From positions 8,606-36,814 of the forward strand of contig DEIC01000028.1 of assembly GCA_002352285.1 (NCBI GenBank): a stretch of DNA of 28,209 nucleotides, read 5' to 3'. Positions 1 through 8,771 of this stretch are shown one piece after another. The first letter of the stretch is position 1. The number at the start of each line of letters is the position of its first letter. Both the position numbers and the translations under genes were made by a program. Source of the stretch: Alphaproteobacteria bacterium UBA2784. Lineage in GTDB: Bacteria > Pseudomonadota > Alphaproteobacteria > Micropepsales > Micropepsaceae. Below the pieces are notes generated by a model. The model made no database searches. It was not told the origin of the DNA and saw nothing but the letters and a program-made list of their open reading frames with translations.

Positions 1-155
1 AAATGAAGTTCGAGACCTGCAACGCTGACGCTTCCCTCAATCCGCACAAGCCCCGCGCCCGCACGCTAATTGCGAAGTCTGCGTACTCAGCAGAAGAAAC
101 GCCCTGATCTGGATCAGGCGCTGAAAGTGAAATGTCTCGTGTGTGTATGTGTGCA
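1..155. other. Flank outside the outer left att copy, no gene seen
   Basis: No open frame with a credible start, ribosome binding site or recognisable product was found here on either strand. If the att reading is right, this is chromosomal DNA displaced from the tRNA-Thr gene by the stacked elements, or the edge of a further element to the left. Confidence 0.4.
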
Positions 156-173
156 ATGGTGCGCTTGCGTGAC
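156..173 (+). repeat. Outer left att copy, tRNA-Thr 3'-end-like
   Basis: This 18-nt sequence (atggtgcgcttgcgtgac) matches 26401-26419 at the tRNA-Thr 3' end except for one missing C. Orientation is the same as the right copy. The iteron module begins 70 bp further in, the same spacing as at the middle copy. It would be the displaced end left after integration into the tRNA gene. Confidence 0.7.
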
Positions 174-225
174 CCGTATGCCCAGCTAACCACGTTGAAG
201 CAACATGATTTTGCGGATCGAACGA

Positions 226-264
226 ACGGCGGCATACCGGAATCGATACCGGAAACTATGCCGT
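226..264 (+). repeat. Left iteron module (candidate integrase arm-type sites)
   Basis: Two copies of ATACCGGAA start at 234 and 246 (12-bp period), bracketed by ACGGC at 226-230 and GCCGT at 260-264. The same 39-bp arrangement occurs at 9486-9524, and a related pair lies beside the integrase at 26269-26289. Position and periodicity fit arm-type binding sites of a tyrosine integrase. Binding is inferred. Confidence 0.6.
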
Positions 265-273
265 GCTATGCGC

Positions 274-930
274 CTATCTTGTTTGCGCACGCCAGACAGA
301 AATTGCGCCCGTGGGCGTCCGCACTTGTGCGACATCAGTTGAGAGGTCGAAGCCTGCTTCGGCGACAAGGCGGGGTATGGCACCCAGCCGATTGGCTTCC
401 GTCGCCCCGAAACCGTCGAGGCATTGTACAATCAGGAATCCGGCGCGCATGAGCACATCGGGCTGCGCGCCGTAGTCCGCAATCACCAACCGACCGCCCG
501 GCCGCAACAACCGCGCTGCATTGGCAACAATGTCACGTTTCATGTCCATCGGACATTGGTGCAGAACAAGCGAGCACGTCACCGCATTAGCCGACCCGGG
601 TGGCACGGTTTCAATGTCCAGATTGCCCATCGCCGTCACAAACACGATGTCGGTGCCTGCGGCCCGTGCCTTGCCCTCGCCGATTGCCCGCACAGCCGGG
701 TCAGGGTCAACCGCCACGACCCGCGCGCCGGGAGCTCCCGCCTTGATCAGCATGGCCAACGATCCCGTACCCGCACCAAGATCGACGATGGTTTCGCCGT
801 CCCTCGGCGCAAGCGCGTCCATGATCCTGGCGCGCCACGTTTTCTCCCGTGTGAGCATGGCGATCGCACGGTCGTAGAGGCCTGTCAGCCATGGATAGGC
901 CAATGCGGGCGTAAAAGTTTCCTGTGGCAC
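274..930 (-). CDS. Class I SAM-dependent methyltransferase
   Basis: The 218-residue protein is a Rossmann-fold methyltransferase. Motif I is seen as VDLGAGTGSL (residues 49-58), an acidic loop follows as VAVDPD (about 72-77), and a motif III-like strand reads LRPGGRLVIADYG (about 141-153). No signal peptide or membrane segment is seen, so it should be cytoplasmic. The start is a GTG preceded by AAGGA at good spacing. It lies 132 bp downstream of the copper ATPase on the same strand and may be cotranscribed with it. The methyl acceptor cannot be told from sequence. A link to metal or metalloid detoxification is suggested only by location, and the Cys pattern of arsenite methyltransferases is absent. 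Confidence 0.8.
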   Translation of the reverse strand: MPQETFTPALAYPWLTGLYDRAIAMLTREKTWRARIMDALAPRDGETIVDLGAGTGSLAMLIKAGAPGARVVAVDPDPAVRAIGEGKARAAGTDIVFVTAMGNLDIETVPPGSANAVTCSLVLHQCPMDMKRDIVANAARLLRPGGRLVIADYGAQPDVLMRAGFLIVQCLDGFGATEANRLGAIPRLVAEAGFDLSTDVAQVRTPTGAISVWRAQTR

Positions 931-1062
931 CGGATATTCCTTTCAGGATGGCAGGAAGCTGCTTCTGCCAGGTGGTCCTCGCGCCGGTTCGTATCTAACT
1001 GCGCCGGTCTCGCATCGGGAATTGCAGTTGTGCTGCGCGGAGACCGGATGGCCGGCGGGGGC

Positions 1063-3420
1063 TCATCGTCCGGCCTCCCCGACGGGGGAGTGGCGACCCA
1101 GACGCAGGGAATTGGTGATGACCGATACGGACGAAAGGGCCATCGCAAGTGCGGCGATCATGGGAGACAGGAGATCACCCGTGAGCGGGTAGAGCGCACC
1201 AGCCGCTATCGGAATGCCGGCCACATTGTAGGCAAATGCAAAGAAAAGATTCTGCCGTATGTTGCGCATGGTGGCCCGGGAGATCGAGCGTGCGCGGACA
1301 ATTCCGTTGAGGTCGCCCTGCAGGAGTGTGACGCCCGCGCTTTCGATCGCGACATCCGTGCCCGTGCCCATGGCCACTCCGACATCGGCAGCAGCGAGCG
1401 CCGGCGCATCGTTGACACCGTCACCCGCCATGGCGACCACCCGGCCCTGGCTCCTGAGATCAGCCACGATGCGCGACTTGTCTTCCGGGAGAACCTCTGA
1501 TTCCACCGCATCGATGCCAAGTTGCCCGGCCACGGCCTGCGCCGTCGTCCTGTTGTCGCCCGTCAGCATGACGAGGCGGATCCCCTGACGGCGCAGCGCC
1601 TGAAGGGCTAAAGGCGTGGTGGCCTTGACGGGATCGGCAATCGCGAACACGGCTGCGGCATTTCCGTCAATGGCTGCAAAAATCGCTGTCGCGCCTCCCG
1701 CCCGCAGCCCTTCGGCCTGTGCGCCAAGGGCCTCCGTGCTGATGCCGAGCTCGGCCAGGAATCTTTCCGCGCCAAGCACGACGCGGTGGCCGTCCACGAC
1801 GCCCACGACCCCTTTTCCGGTAGGTGAATCAAAGGCCGTCGGCTCTGCCAGGGTGAGGCCCCGCACTTTGGCGGCGGCAACAATGGCCCGGGCAAGCGGA
1901 TGCTCACTCCGGTTCTCAAGGCTTGCAGCAAGCCGCAGCACTTCCGCCTCGCCGAAGCCACCCGCCACATGCATGGCGGTAACCGCCGGTTTGCCTTCTG
2001 TCAGCGTGCCGGTCTTGTCGAGGACGAGCGTGTCAACCTTTTCGAACCGCTCCAGTGCCTCCGCGTTCTTGATGAGGACACCATGCCGGGCGCCGACGCC
2101 GACGCCGGCCATGATGGACATGGGCGTAGCGAGCCCGAGCGCACAGGGACAGGCGATGATCAGGACCGACACGGCCGCAATGAGACCATGAGAAAGTGCC
2201 GGCGTCGGCCCGTACGCCCACCACGCGCCCAACGCCAACAAGGCAATTACAATCACCGCAGGCACAAACCAGGCGGACACATTGTCGGCAAGGCGCTGGA
2301 TCGGCGCCCGCGAGCGCTGGGCGTCCGCGACCAGATGGATGATGCGCGACAGCATCGTCTCCGCGCCCACGCGGGTTGCCTTGATGACGAGGGCGCCTGT
2401 CTGATTCATCGTGCCGCCAATGACGCTTGCGCCGGTCCCTTTGGTGACGGGCATTGACTCGCCGGTCACCATGGATTCATCAATGGCCGATCGGCCGTCA
2501 GTGACAAGGCCGTCCACCGGCACTTTCTCGCCGGGCCGGACCCGCAGATGGTCACCTGCCACAACCTGGTCAAGCGGGATTTCCTCCTCGGCGCCGCCGC
2601 GGATGCGCCGGGCCGTTTTTGGTGCGAGATCAAGCAGTGCCCGGATCGCGCTGCCGGTGCGCTCGCGCGCCCGCAGTTCCAGAACCTGTCCCAGCAGCAC
2701 AAGGACCGTGATGACCGCAGCCGCTTCGAAATAGACAGCGACATCGCCGTGCGCATCCTTGAACGCGGGCGGAAAGAGGGATGGTGCGAAAAGCGCAATG
2801 ACGCTGTAGCTCCACGCGACGCCCGTTCCGAGGGCGATCAGCGTAAACATGTTGAGATGGCGCGTCCTGAGCGAGAGATAGCCGCGCGCGAAGAAGGGCC
2901 AGCCCGCCCAAAGCACCACCGGCGTCGCCAGAAGAAATTGCAGCCAGCCGTTCAGCGACGGCGGAACCAGGCGATCAATGCCGAGCAGATGCCGGCCCAT
3001 TTCGAGGACCAGGACCGGCAGGGAAAGCAGGGCTCCGACCCTGAACCGGCGGTCCATGTCGCGCAGTTCCGGATTTGCGGTGGTCTCTGCGCTGGTGACC
3101 ATGGGCTCCAGCGCCATGCCGCAGATCGGGCATGATCCCGGTCCGTCCCGGACAATTTCGGGATGCATGGGGCAGGTCCACTTCGCACCTGGCCTTGAAC
3201 CATGCGTGTTCCGGCTTGCCGGCATGGCGCTCTCGTGTGGTGCCATCTTGCCCTTCGATAGTCCGGTTTCGAACTTGTGCTTGCAGGTGGCACTGCAAAA
3301 CAACACCTCATTGCCCAGACGCACAAGACGATACGGCGTGTCCGCCCTCGGTTTCATGCCGCAGACGGGGTCGAGGCCGACGGCTGTACCGGAATTGTGT
3401 TGGCACTCATGGTCATGCAT
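1063..3420 (-). CDS. copA: Copper(I)/silver P1B-1-type exporting ATPase with YHS and HMBD N-terminus
   Basis: This protein pumps Cu+ or Ag+ out of the cytoplasm at the expense of ATP. From the ATG at 3420 it has 785 residues. A YHS domain lies at about 15-55 (DPVCGM...FCSATC) and a heavy-metal-binding domain at 81-106 (CPMHPEI...CPICGM). The P1B core shows TGE at 319-321, CPC at 424-426, DKTGT at 468-472, SEHP at 505-508 and GDGVND at 666-671. YN (731-732) and MxxSS (760-764) in the last helices are the P1B-1 monovalent-copper signature. No ferredoxin-like HMA domain is present; YHS plus HMBD take its place, as in CopB/SilP-like pumps. The frame is open upstream to a GTG at 3477, but that codon precedes the predicted transcript start, so ATG 3420 is preferred. 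CueR is divergent. Confidence 0.93.
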   Translation of the reverse strand: MHDHECQHNSGTAVGLDPVCGMKPRADTPYRLVRLGNEVLFCSATCKHKFETGLSKGKMAPHESAMPASRNTHGSRPGAKWTCPMHPEIVRDGPGSCPICGMALEPMVTSAETTANPELRDMDRRFRVGALLSLPVLVLEMGRHLLGIDRLVPPSLNGWLQFLLATPVVLWAGWPFFARGYLSLRTRHLNMFTLIALGTGVAWSYSVIALFAPSLFPPAFKDAHGDVAVYFEAAAVITVLVLLGQVLELRARERTGSAIRALLDLAPKTARRIRGGAEEEIPLDQVVAGDHLRVRPGEKVPVDGLVTDGRSAIDESMVTGESMPVTKGTGASVIGGTMNQTGALVIKATRVGAETMLSRIIHLVADAQRSRAPIQRLADNVSAWFVPAVIVIALLALGAWWAYGPTPALSHGLIAAVSVLIIACPCALGLATPMSIMAGVGVGARHGVLIKNAEALERFEKVDTLVLDKTGTLTEGKPAVTAMHVAGGFGEAEVLRLAASLENRSEHPLARAIVAAAKVRGLTLAEPTAFDSPTGKGVVGVVDGHRVVLGAERFLAELGISTEALGAQAEGLRAGGATAIFAAIDGNAAAVFAIADPVKATTPLALQALRRQGIRLVMLTGDNRTTAQAVAGQLGIDAVESEVLPEDKSRIVADLRSQGRVVAMAGDGVNDAPALAAADVGVAMGTGTDVAIESAGVTLLQGDLNGIVRARSISRATMRNIRQNLFFAFAYNVAGIPIAAGALYPLTGDLLSPMIAALAMALSSVSVITNSLRLGRHSPVGEAGR

Positions 3421-3468
3421 CGGTTTTCCGCGGGGGGATGCCGCGCTCCTGATTTGCCCTTGCTTGGA

Positions 3469-3499
3469 AGCGTGCACCTTCCCATAATGGGAAGGTCAA
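3469..3499 (-). promoter_or_regulatory. CueR-type operator and copA promoter
   Basis: A perfect 21-bp palindrome, ACCTTCC-N7-GGAAGGT, spans 3476-3496 and matches the known CueR operator pattern. On the minus strand it sits between a -35 TTGACC (3499-3494) and a weak -10 CACGCT (3474-3469) with the overlong 19-bp spacer typical of MerR-family promoters. Transcription toward copA would begin near 3461, which rules out the GTG at 3477 as start codon. The same site lies just upstream of the cueR start, so autoregulation is likely. Confidence 0.85.
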
Positions 3500-3522
3500 G
3501 GTCTCCTTTCGGGAGCACGGCT

Positions 3523-3966
3523 GTGAACATCGGCGAGGCTGCAGCACGCTCCGGCGTCTCTGCCAAGATGATCCGCTATTATGAGGGTGTGGGCCTCTTG
3601 CCGGGGGCGGCGCGGCGCGCCAATGGTTATCGGGACTATGGCAACGCCGACATTGCGGTCCTGCAATTTGTCCGGCGCACACGGGATCTCGGTTTTTCCC
3701 TGGACGAGGTGGGCGCCCTCCTTGCGCTTTGGCAGGACAAGGAGCGCCCGTCGCGCGAGGTCAAGAGGCTTGCTGAACATCATCTCGGGGAACTGGATCG
3801 GCGGATGAAGGAGATGCGCACGATCATCCGTACACTGAAGACTTTGGCACGGCAATGCCGTGGCGATGACCGTGCCGAATGCCCGATCCTCGACGACCTC
3901 GCCTCGCGCGACGCCGGCAAACCATCGCCGCCGCGCCGCTGCCGCACACGCCACGCACGGGCCTGA
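3523..3966 (+). CDS. cueR: CueR, Cu+/Ag+-responsive MerR-family regulator
   Basis: A 147-residue MerR-family activator. The winged helix-turn-helix is at 1-70 (NIGEAAARSGVSAKMIRYYE), followed by the dimerisation helix and a metal-binding loop. Cys112 and Cys120 (CRGDDRAEC) and Ser77 occupy the positions known to give CueR selectivity for monovalent ions; zinc and mercury sensors have Cys at 77. The GTG start is chosen because GGGAG lies 7 bases upstream and the family N-terminus begins there. The frame also has an ATG at 3487, but that falls inside the operator. The gene is divergent from copA and convergent with cusA. It should untwist the copA promoter when copper or silver enters the cytoplasm. 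The C-terminal tail after residue 130 is Arg-rich and variable. Confidence 0.93.
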   Translation: MNIGEAAARSGVSAKMIRYYEGVGLLPGAARRANGYRDYGNADIAVLQFVRRTRDLGFSLDEVGALLALWQDKERPSREVKRLAEHHLGELDRRMKEMRTIIRTLKTLARQCRGDDRAECPILDDLASRDAGKPSPPRRCRTRHARA

Positions 3967-3999
3967 GCGGGCTTGCGCGACTCTGGTGAGCGAGCCCGC
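3967..3999. terminator. Possible stem-loop between convergent cueR and cusA
   Basis: GCGGGCT at 3967-3973 pairs with AGCCCGC at 3993-3999 and can extend inward by three more pairs, including one G-T wobble. It lies in the 55-bp gap between the two convergent genes. No T-tract follows on either strand, so its role as a terminator is uncertain. Confidence 0.35.
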
Positions 4000-4021
4000 A
4001 ATTGCGTGATCTCAAACCCGG

Positions 4022-7000
4022 CTACGCGACGTTCCGGCCCCGGACCATGGCAAAGACGACCGGTATCACCACAAGGGTGAGAACCGTCGAAGAGAGCATC
4101 CCGCCGATCATCGGCACCGCAATGCGCTGCATCACCTCTGAACCCGCGCCGGTAATCCACAGGATGGGCAGGAGCCCGGCCACGATGGCCGTAACCGTCA
4201 TCATTTTTGGCCGCACGCGCTCCACGGCACCCGCCATGACCGCCTGACTCAGATGGGAGCGGGTTGGCGTTTCGCCTTGCGCCGCGCATCGCGCCAGGAC
4301 CTCCTTCCACGCCTGTTCAAGATAGATGAGCATGATGACGCCGGTCTCGGCGGCGACACCGGCAAGTGCGATGAAGCCCACAGCCGCGGCAACGCTCATG
4401 TTGAAATCCATCCAGTACATCAGCCACAGGCCGCCAATCAGAGAGAACGGCAGCGAGAGCATCACGATCAGCGTATCGGAGACTCGGCGGAAGTTGAGAT
4501 AGAGGAGGAGGAGAATGAGGAAGAGCGTCGCCGGGACAACGATGACCAGCCGCTCTTCGGCGCGTTCGAGATATTCGAATTGCCCGCTCCACACGGCATG
4601 ATAGCCGGCGGGAAACACCACATTCTCCGCAACCGCGCGCCGGGCGTCGCGCACATAACCGCCAAGATCACGGTCGCGGATGTCCACAAACACATAAACA
4701 ACGGGCTGCGCGTCTTCGGTGCGGATGACGGTTGGTCCCTGCACACGCGTCAGTGTGGCCACCTCGCCGAGCGGAATCGCGGCACCATCCGGCAGCGAAA
4801 CCAGAACGTCTGACGCCATGCGCTCGGGATCATCACGAAGGGACTGGGGAAAACGCAGGACAACCGAATAGCGCTCGCGGCCTTCGACCGTGGTCGTCAA
4901 GGGCTCGGCACCGATGGCCATGGCAATCGTATCCTGCAAATCATCGATGGAGAGGCCGTACCGCGCGAGGCGGCTGCGGTCGGGCGTGATTTCAAGGAAA
5001 TAGCCGCCATTGACGCGCTCGGCATAGGCACTCGCCGTTCCCGGCACAGTGCCCAGAACCCTTTCGACGCGTCGCGCAAGGCGTTCGAGTTCGGCAAGGT
5101 CGGCACCGAATATCTTGACGCCCACAGGCGTGCGAATGCCGGTCGAGAGCATGTCAATCCGCGCCTTGATCGGCATGGTCCAGGCATTGCTGACGCCGGG
5201 AAATTGCAGCGCGGCATCAAGTTCGGCAATGAGGCCGTCAAGCGTGAGGCCCGGCCGCCATGCGCTTTCCGGCTTGAGGTTGATGTAGGTCTCGAACATT
5301 TCCATCGGGGCGGGATCGGTTGCGGTCATCGCGCGACCGGCCTTGCCCCACACGCTCTCGACCTCGGGAAAGCTCTTGATGATCCGGTTCTGGGTCTGAA
5401 GAAGTTCGGCAGCCTTGGTGACCGAAAGCCCGGGCAGTGTGGTCGGCATATAGAGAAGCGTGCCCTCATTGAGGTTCGGCATGAACTCCGACCCGATTTT
5501 CATGAGCGGGAAGGCAGAAAGCACCAGAAGGCCGGTGACTGCAGCAAGAACGGTTTTCCTTGCTTCAAGCGCCCTGCGGATGACCGGCCTGTAGATTGCG
5601 ATAAGGGCGCGGCTGACCGGATTTTTTGCCTCCGGCGTGATCTTGCCCTTGATGAACAGCACCATCAGCGCCGGCACGAGTGTGACGGAGAGCAGGGCTG
5701 CGGCCGCCATGGCAAATGTCTTGGTGTAGGCCAGTGGTTTGAAGAGCCTGCCTTCCTGCGCTTCCAGGGCGAAAATGGGAAGGAATGAAACCGTAATCAC
5801 CAGAAGGCTGAAAAAGAGGGCGGGGCCAACCTCCTGCGCCGCCGCGATCAGGACCTGGGTGCGCGACGCGCCCTCGCCTGCCTGTTCAAGGCGCTTGTGC
5901 GCATTTTCGATCATGACGATGGCGGCATCAACCATGGCGCCGATGGCAATCGCAATGCCGCCCAGGCTCATGATGTTTGAGCCGAGGCCGAGCGCATGCA
6001 TGACCACGAATGCGGCAAGGATCCCCACGGGAAGCGTAATGACGGCAACCAGCGCGCTTCGCGCGTGCAGCAGGAAAATGATGCAGATCAGCGCCACGAT
6101 GACGCTCTCTTCGGTCAGCGTGCGCGTGAGGGTATCAAGCGCGCGGTGGATGAGGTCGGAGCGGTCATAGACGGGCACGATACTCACCCCCTCGGGCAGG
6201 CTTGGTGCCAGGACCGCGAGCTGGTCCTTGATGGCGGCGATGACATCCAGCGCATTGGCCCCGAACCGCTGCACCCCGATGCCGCTCACCACCTCGCCTT
6301 CGCCGTTGAGCTCGGTGATCCCGCGCCGCTCGTCAGGCACAAGCTCCACGCGTCCGATATCACGGACCAGGACCGGCGTGCCCGACATGGCCCTGAGCAC
6401 CACATTCTCGATGTCACCGGCATTGCGGATATAGCCGCGCCCCCGGATCATGAACTCTGTCTCCGCAAGCTCGAAGGTGCGGCCACCGACATCGCGATTG
6501 CTGGCGCGGATGGCTTCACGCACTTCGTTCAGGGTCACTCCGTAGGCGCGCATGCGCAGGGGATCGACAATCACTGCATACTGGCGGACAAACCCGCCGA
6601 CGCTGGCGATCTCCGCAACACCGCTTGCCTGGGCAAGGGCAAAGCGGACCGACCAGTCCTGGATCGAGCGCAACTGTCCCAGATCGTGGTTTTCGCCGGT
6701 GACGACGTACTGGTAAACCCAGCCGACACCCGTCGCATCGGGACCAAGGCTTGCTGTCACGCCTTCCGGCAGGCGGCTTGACGCCGCATTGAGATACTCA
6801 AGCACCCGGCTGCGCGCCCAATAGATGTCGGTGCCGTCTTCGAAGATGATGTAAACAAACGACGCGCCGAAATACGAAAAGCCCCGCACCACACGGGCAT
6901 GCGGCACCGTGAGAAGTGCCGTCGTGAGCGGATAGGTGACCTGGTCCTCGATCACTTGAGGGGCCTGGCCCGGGAACTCGGTATAGACAATGACCTGCGT

Positions 7001-7132
7001 ATCCGAGAGGTCCGGGATGGCGTCGAGCGGAACGCGGGTGACCGCATAAACGCCCGCGAGGACGGCAAGGAGCGTGATCGCCAGGACCAGGAATGTGTTT
7101 TGCGAGGACCAGCGGATGAGGGCGGCAATCAT
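4022..7132 (-). CDS. cusA: CusA-type heavy-metal RND efflux pump
   Basis: The 1036-residue inner-membrane pump belongs to the HME-RND family and uses the proton gradient to expel metal from periplasm or cytoplasm through a tripartite complex. TM1 is at about 12-32. TM4 carries the proton-relay residues in AIGAMVDAAIVMIENAHKRLE, with Asp402 and Glu409 matching CusA Asp405 and Glu412. The three-methionine Cu/Ag site of CusA is conserved at Met562 (LLYMP), Met612 (PMEMFET) and Met661 (RIDMLSTG), all offset by 11 from the E. coli numbering. This favours Cu+/Ag+ over the divalent metals of CzcA. Its ATG overlaps the cusB stop (ATGA at 7129-7132), implying translational coupling. Length is normal for the family and no frame damage is seen. 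Confidence 0.93.
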   Translation of the reverse strand: MIAALIRWSSQNTFLVLAITLLAVLAGVYAVTRVPLDAIPDLSDTQVIVYTEFPGQAPQVIEDQVTYPLTTALLTVPHARVVRGFSYFGASFVYIIFEDGTDIYWARSRVLEYLNAASSRLPEGVTASLGPDATGVGWVYQYVVTGENHDLGQLRSIQDWSVRFALAQASGVAEIASVGGFVRQYAVIVDPLRMRAYGVTLNEVREAIRASNRDVGGRTFELAETEFMIRGRGYIRNAGDIENVVLRAMSGTPVLVRDIGRVELVPDERRGITELNGEGEVVSGIGVQRFGANALDVIAAIKDQLAVLAPSLPEGVSIVPVYDRSDLIHRALDTLTRTLTEESVIVALICIIFLLHARSALVAVITLPVGILAAFVVMHALGLGSNIMSLGGIAIAIGAMVDAAIVMIENAHKRLEQAGEGASRTQVLIAAAQEVGPALFFSLLVITVSFLPIFALEAQEGRLFKPLAYTKTFAMAAAALLSVTLVPALMVLFIKGKITPEAKNPVSRALIAIYRPVIRRALEARKTVLAAVTGLLVLSAFPLMKIGSEFMPNLNEGTLLYMPTTLPGLSVTKAAELLQTQNRIIKSFPEVESVWGKAGRAMTATDPAPMEMFETYINLKPESAWRPGLTLDGLIAELDAALQFPGVSNAWTMPIKARIDMLSTGIRTPVGVKIFGADLAELERLARRVERVLGTVPGTASAYAERVNGGYFLEITPDRSRLARYGLSIDDLQDTIAMAIGAEPLTTTVEGRERYSVVLRFPQSLRDDPERMASDVLVSLPDGAAIPLGEVATLTRVQGPTVIRTEDAQPVVYVFVDIRDRDLGGYVRDARRAVAENVVFPAGYHAVWSGQFEYLERAEERLVIVVPATLFLILLLLYLNFRRVSDTLIVMLSLPFSLIGGLWLMYWMDFNMSVAAAVGFIALAGVAAETGVIMLIYLEQAWKEVLARCAAQGETPTRSHLSQAVMAGAVERVRPKMMTVTAIVAGLLPILWITGAGSEVMQRIAVPMIGGMLSSTVLTLVVIPVVFAMVRGRNVA

Positions 7133-8667
7133 GGGCGTGCCTCTCCTGCCCCGAAAGTTCCAAGAGCTGCACGCAGATTGCTCTCTGCATCGATGAGGAA
7201 ATTGCCGGCAACGACAATCTGGTCGCCTTCCGTGAGCCCTTCGCGGATTTCGGTAAACTCGCCGCCGCGGATGCCGATGGTCACGTCACGCGGCTCAAAG
7301 ACGCCGCCTTCCCTGGCAATGAAGACGATCTGGCGGGCGCCGGTATCAATGACCGCGCCCGTGGGCACCACGAGGACAGGCCCCTCGCCGACACGCACCT
7401 CGATCAGCACTTCGGCAAACTGGCCGATCCTGAGCCGCATGTCGTCATTGGACACGACGATGCGCACCCTTGCTGTCCGCATCTCCATATCAAGGACCGG
7501 ATAAATGAACGCCACCTGTCCCGAAAACTCTTCTCCCGGCAAGGATGCAGGTGAGATGCGCGCCGTCTGCCCTTCGCGCAAGAGCCCGAGATCGCGCTCG
7601 GAAACTTCCGCGAGGACCCAGACAGTCGTGAGGTCGGCCGTCCTGAACAAGGGCTCACCCGCCGCAAAACGCATGCCCGCCACGGCGGGCTTTTCAAGCA
7701 CTGTTCCGTCCAGGGGTGCGGTGAGCACGATGGATCGCACCGGACGCTTGGCCTCCCGGATCTGCGCCATGACTTCGTCGCTGATGCCGAACTGCCGCAG
7801 GTTTCTTTCGGCATCAGCAAGGCTCCCCGTCCCCCTGAGCGCCAGGACGTAGTCGATCTGCCGTTCCAGGATTTCGCGGCTCTCGATCCAGACCCGCATC
7901 AGCGGCTGCCCGGCCCTGACCGATGAGCCGGTCGATGTCACAAGCAACTCCTCAATGAAACCGTCGAACTTGACCGCTGTGACCGCGAGCCTTGCCTCGT
8001 CCGGCGCGACAGTGCCCGCCGCACGAACCAGTCTGGACAGTTCACGGCGCTCGACACGGGCGGTCCGCACACCGGCAAGCTGGATCTTTACGGGCGAGAG
8101 CGTGACCGCGCCTTCTGGCCCGGCGAGTTCATCCGCGTAAACGGGAATGTAGTTCATCCCCATTGAATCGAGCTTCGGCGCGATGGAAATATCGGCAAGG
8201 CCCATGGGGTTGCGGTAGTAGATGATGGCCCGCTCGCCGGCCGGAGGGGCCGCATTGGCTGGATGGACCGTGAAGATCACATTGCCGTTCACGGGTTCGC
8301 TGCGCCCCTCGACAGCCGCCGAGACCGCAAGGCTCCAGCGCCCCGCCATAGTCAGGTCAGCGCGGAAAATGAGCACACCGCCAACCTGAACCGGAACCGG
8401 GTCAAGCGGCGCTTCCATCCCGGCCATGCCATCCGGGCCCATGTCCAGCCGCGCCGAAAGGAGCGTGGCGGGGCCCGGGACATCACCGGCACCGACGAGA
8501 CGGATGGCAAGATGGACGTCCTTGCCCTCACGGATTTCGGCGTTGATGGCTTCCCACTCCAGACGTGCTTCCTCGGGAGTCGCAGTCAGGAACGGCAGGG
8601 TGATGGCAACAAGGGCGACACCGGCCAGCGCAAGGACGGCGGCAACAACCATTGATTTGTTGAACAC
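7129..8667 (-). CDS. cusB: CusB-type periplasmic adaptor with extra N-terminal FixH/YtkA-like domain
   Basis: A 512-residue membrane-fusion protein that would bridge CusA to an outer-membrane channel. After an N-terminal membrane segment (about 7-28) comes a beta-rich domain at about 30-138 resembling FixH/YtkA, with a Met-rich turn LDMGPDGMAGM (74-84). Next is a stretch like the heavy-metal-binding domain at about 148-177 (YYRNPMG...DSMGMNYIPVY). Here the usual cysteines are gone but the methionines remain, as in CusB. The standard lipoyl, barrel and membrane-proximal domains follow. The GTG start has AGGAG 7 bases upstream. The extra N-terminal domain makes it longer than E. coli CusB (about 407 residues). 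Metal handling by that domain is inferred from its methionines. Confidence 0.88.
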   Translation of the reverse strand: MFNKSMVVAAVLALAGVALVAITLPFLTATPEEARLEWEAINAEIREGKDVHLAIRLVGAGDVPGPATLLSARLDMGPDGMAGMEAPLDPVPVQVGGVLIFRADLTMAGRWSLAVSAAVEGRSEPVNGNVIFTVHPANAAPPAGERAIIYYRNPMGLADISIAPKLDSMGMNYIPVYADELAGPEGAVTLSPVKIQLAGVRTARVERRELSRLVRAAGTVAPDEARLAVTAVKFDGFIEELLVTSTGSSVRAGQPLMRVWIESREILERQIDYVLALRGTGSLADAERNLRQFGISDEVMAQIREAKRPVRSIVLTAPLDGTVLEKPAVAGMRFAAGEPLFRTADLTTVWVLAEVSERDLGLLREGQTARISPASLPGEEFSGQVAFIYPVLDMEMRTARVRIVVSNDDMRLRIGQFAEVLIEVRVGEGPVLVVPTGAVIDTGARQIVFIAREGGVFEPRDVTIGIRGGEFTEIREGLTEGDQIVVAGNFLIDAESNLRAALGTFGAGEARP

Positions 8668-8771
8668 GGCTCAACTCCTCATGAGGCAATTCTGCAGGGG
8701 CGTAAAGGCGCGGCTTTGCTTGAGCCGCAACCGCACGCCCCGCGTTGGCGGCAATCAGCCGCCGCGGATGC

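Noticed and set aside
1003..1048. CCGGTCTC/GAGACCGG inverted repeat after copA as a terminator
   Set aside because: The loop is about 30 bases and no T-tract follows, so it is too weak to call.
424..1500. Long plus-strand frame of 358 codons
   Set aside because: It is antisense to the methyltransferase and copper ATPase, both well supported, and its product has no recognisable feature.
3421..3477. N-terminal extension of the copper ATPase to a GTG at 3477
   Set aside because: The codon lies inside the CueR operator and upstream of the predicted transcript start. Family homology starts after the ATG at 3420.
3277..3522. Upstream extension of the CueR frame
   Set aside because: It runs antisense through copA and the operator. 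The family N-terminus and a good ribosome binding site are at GTG 3523.
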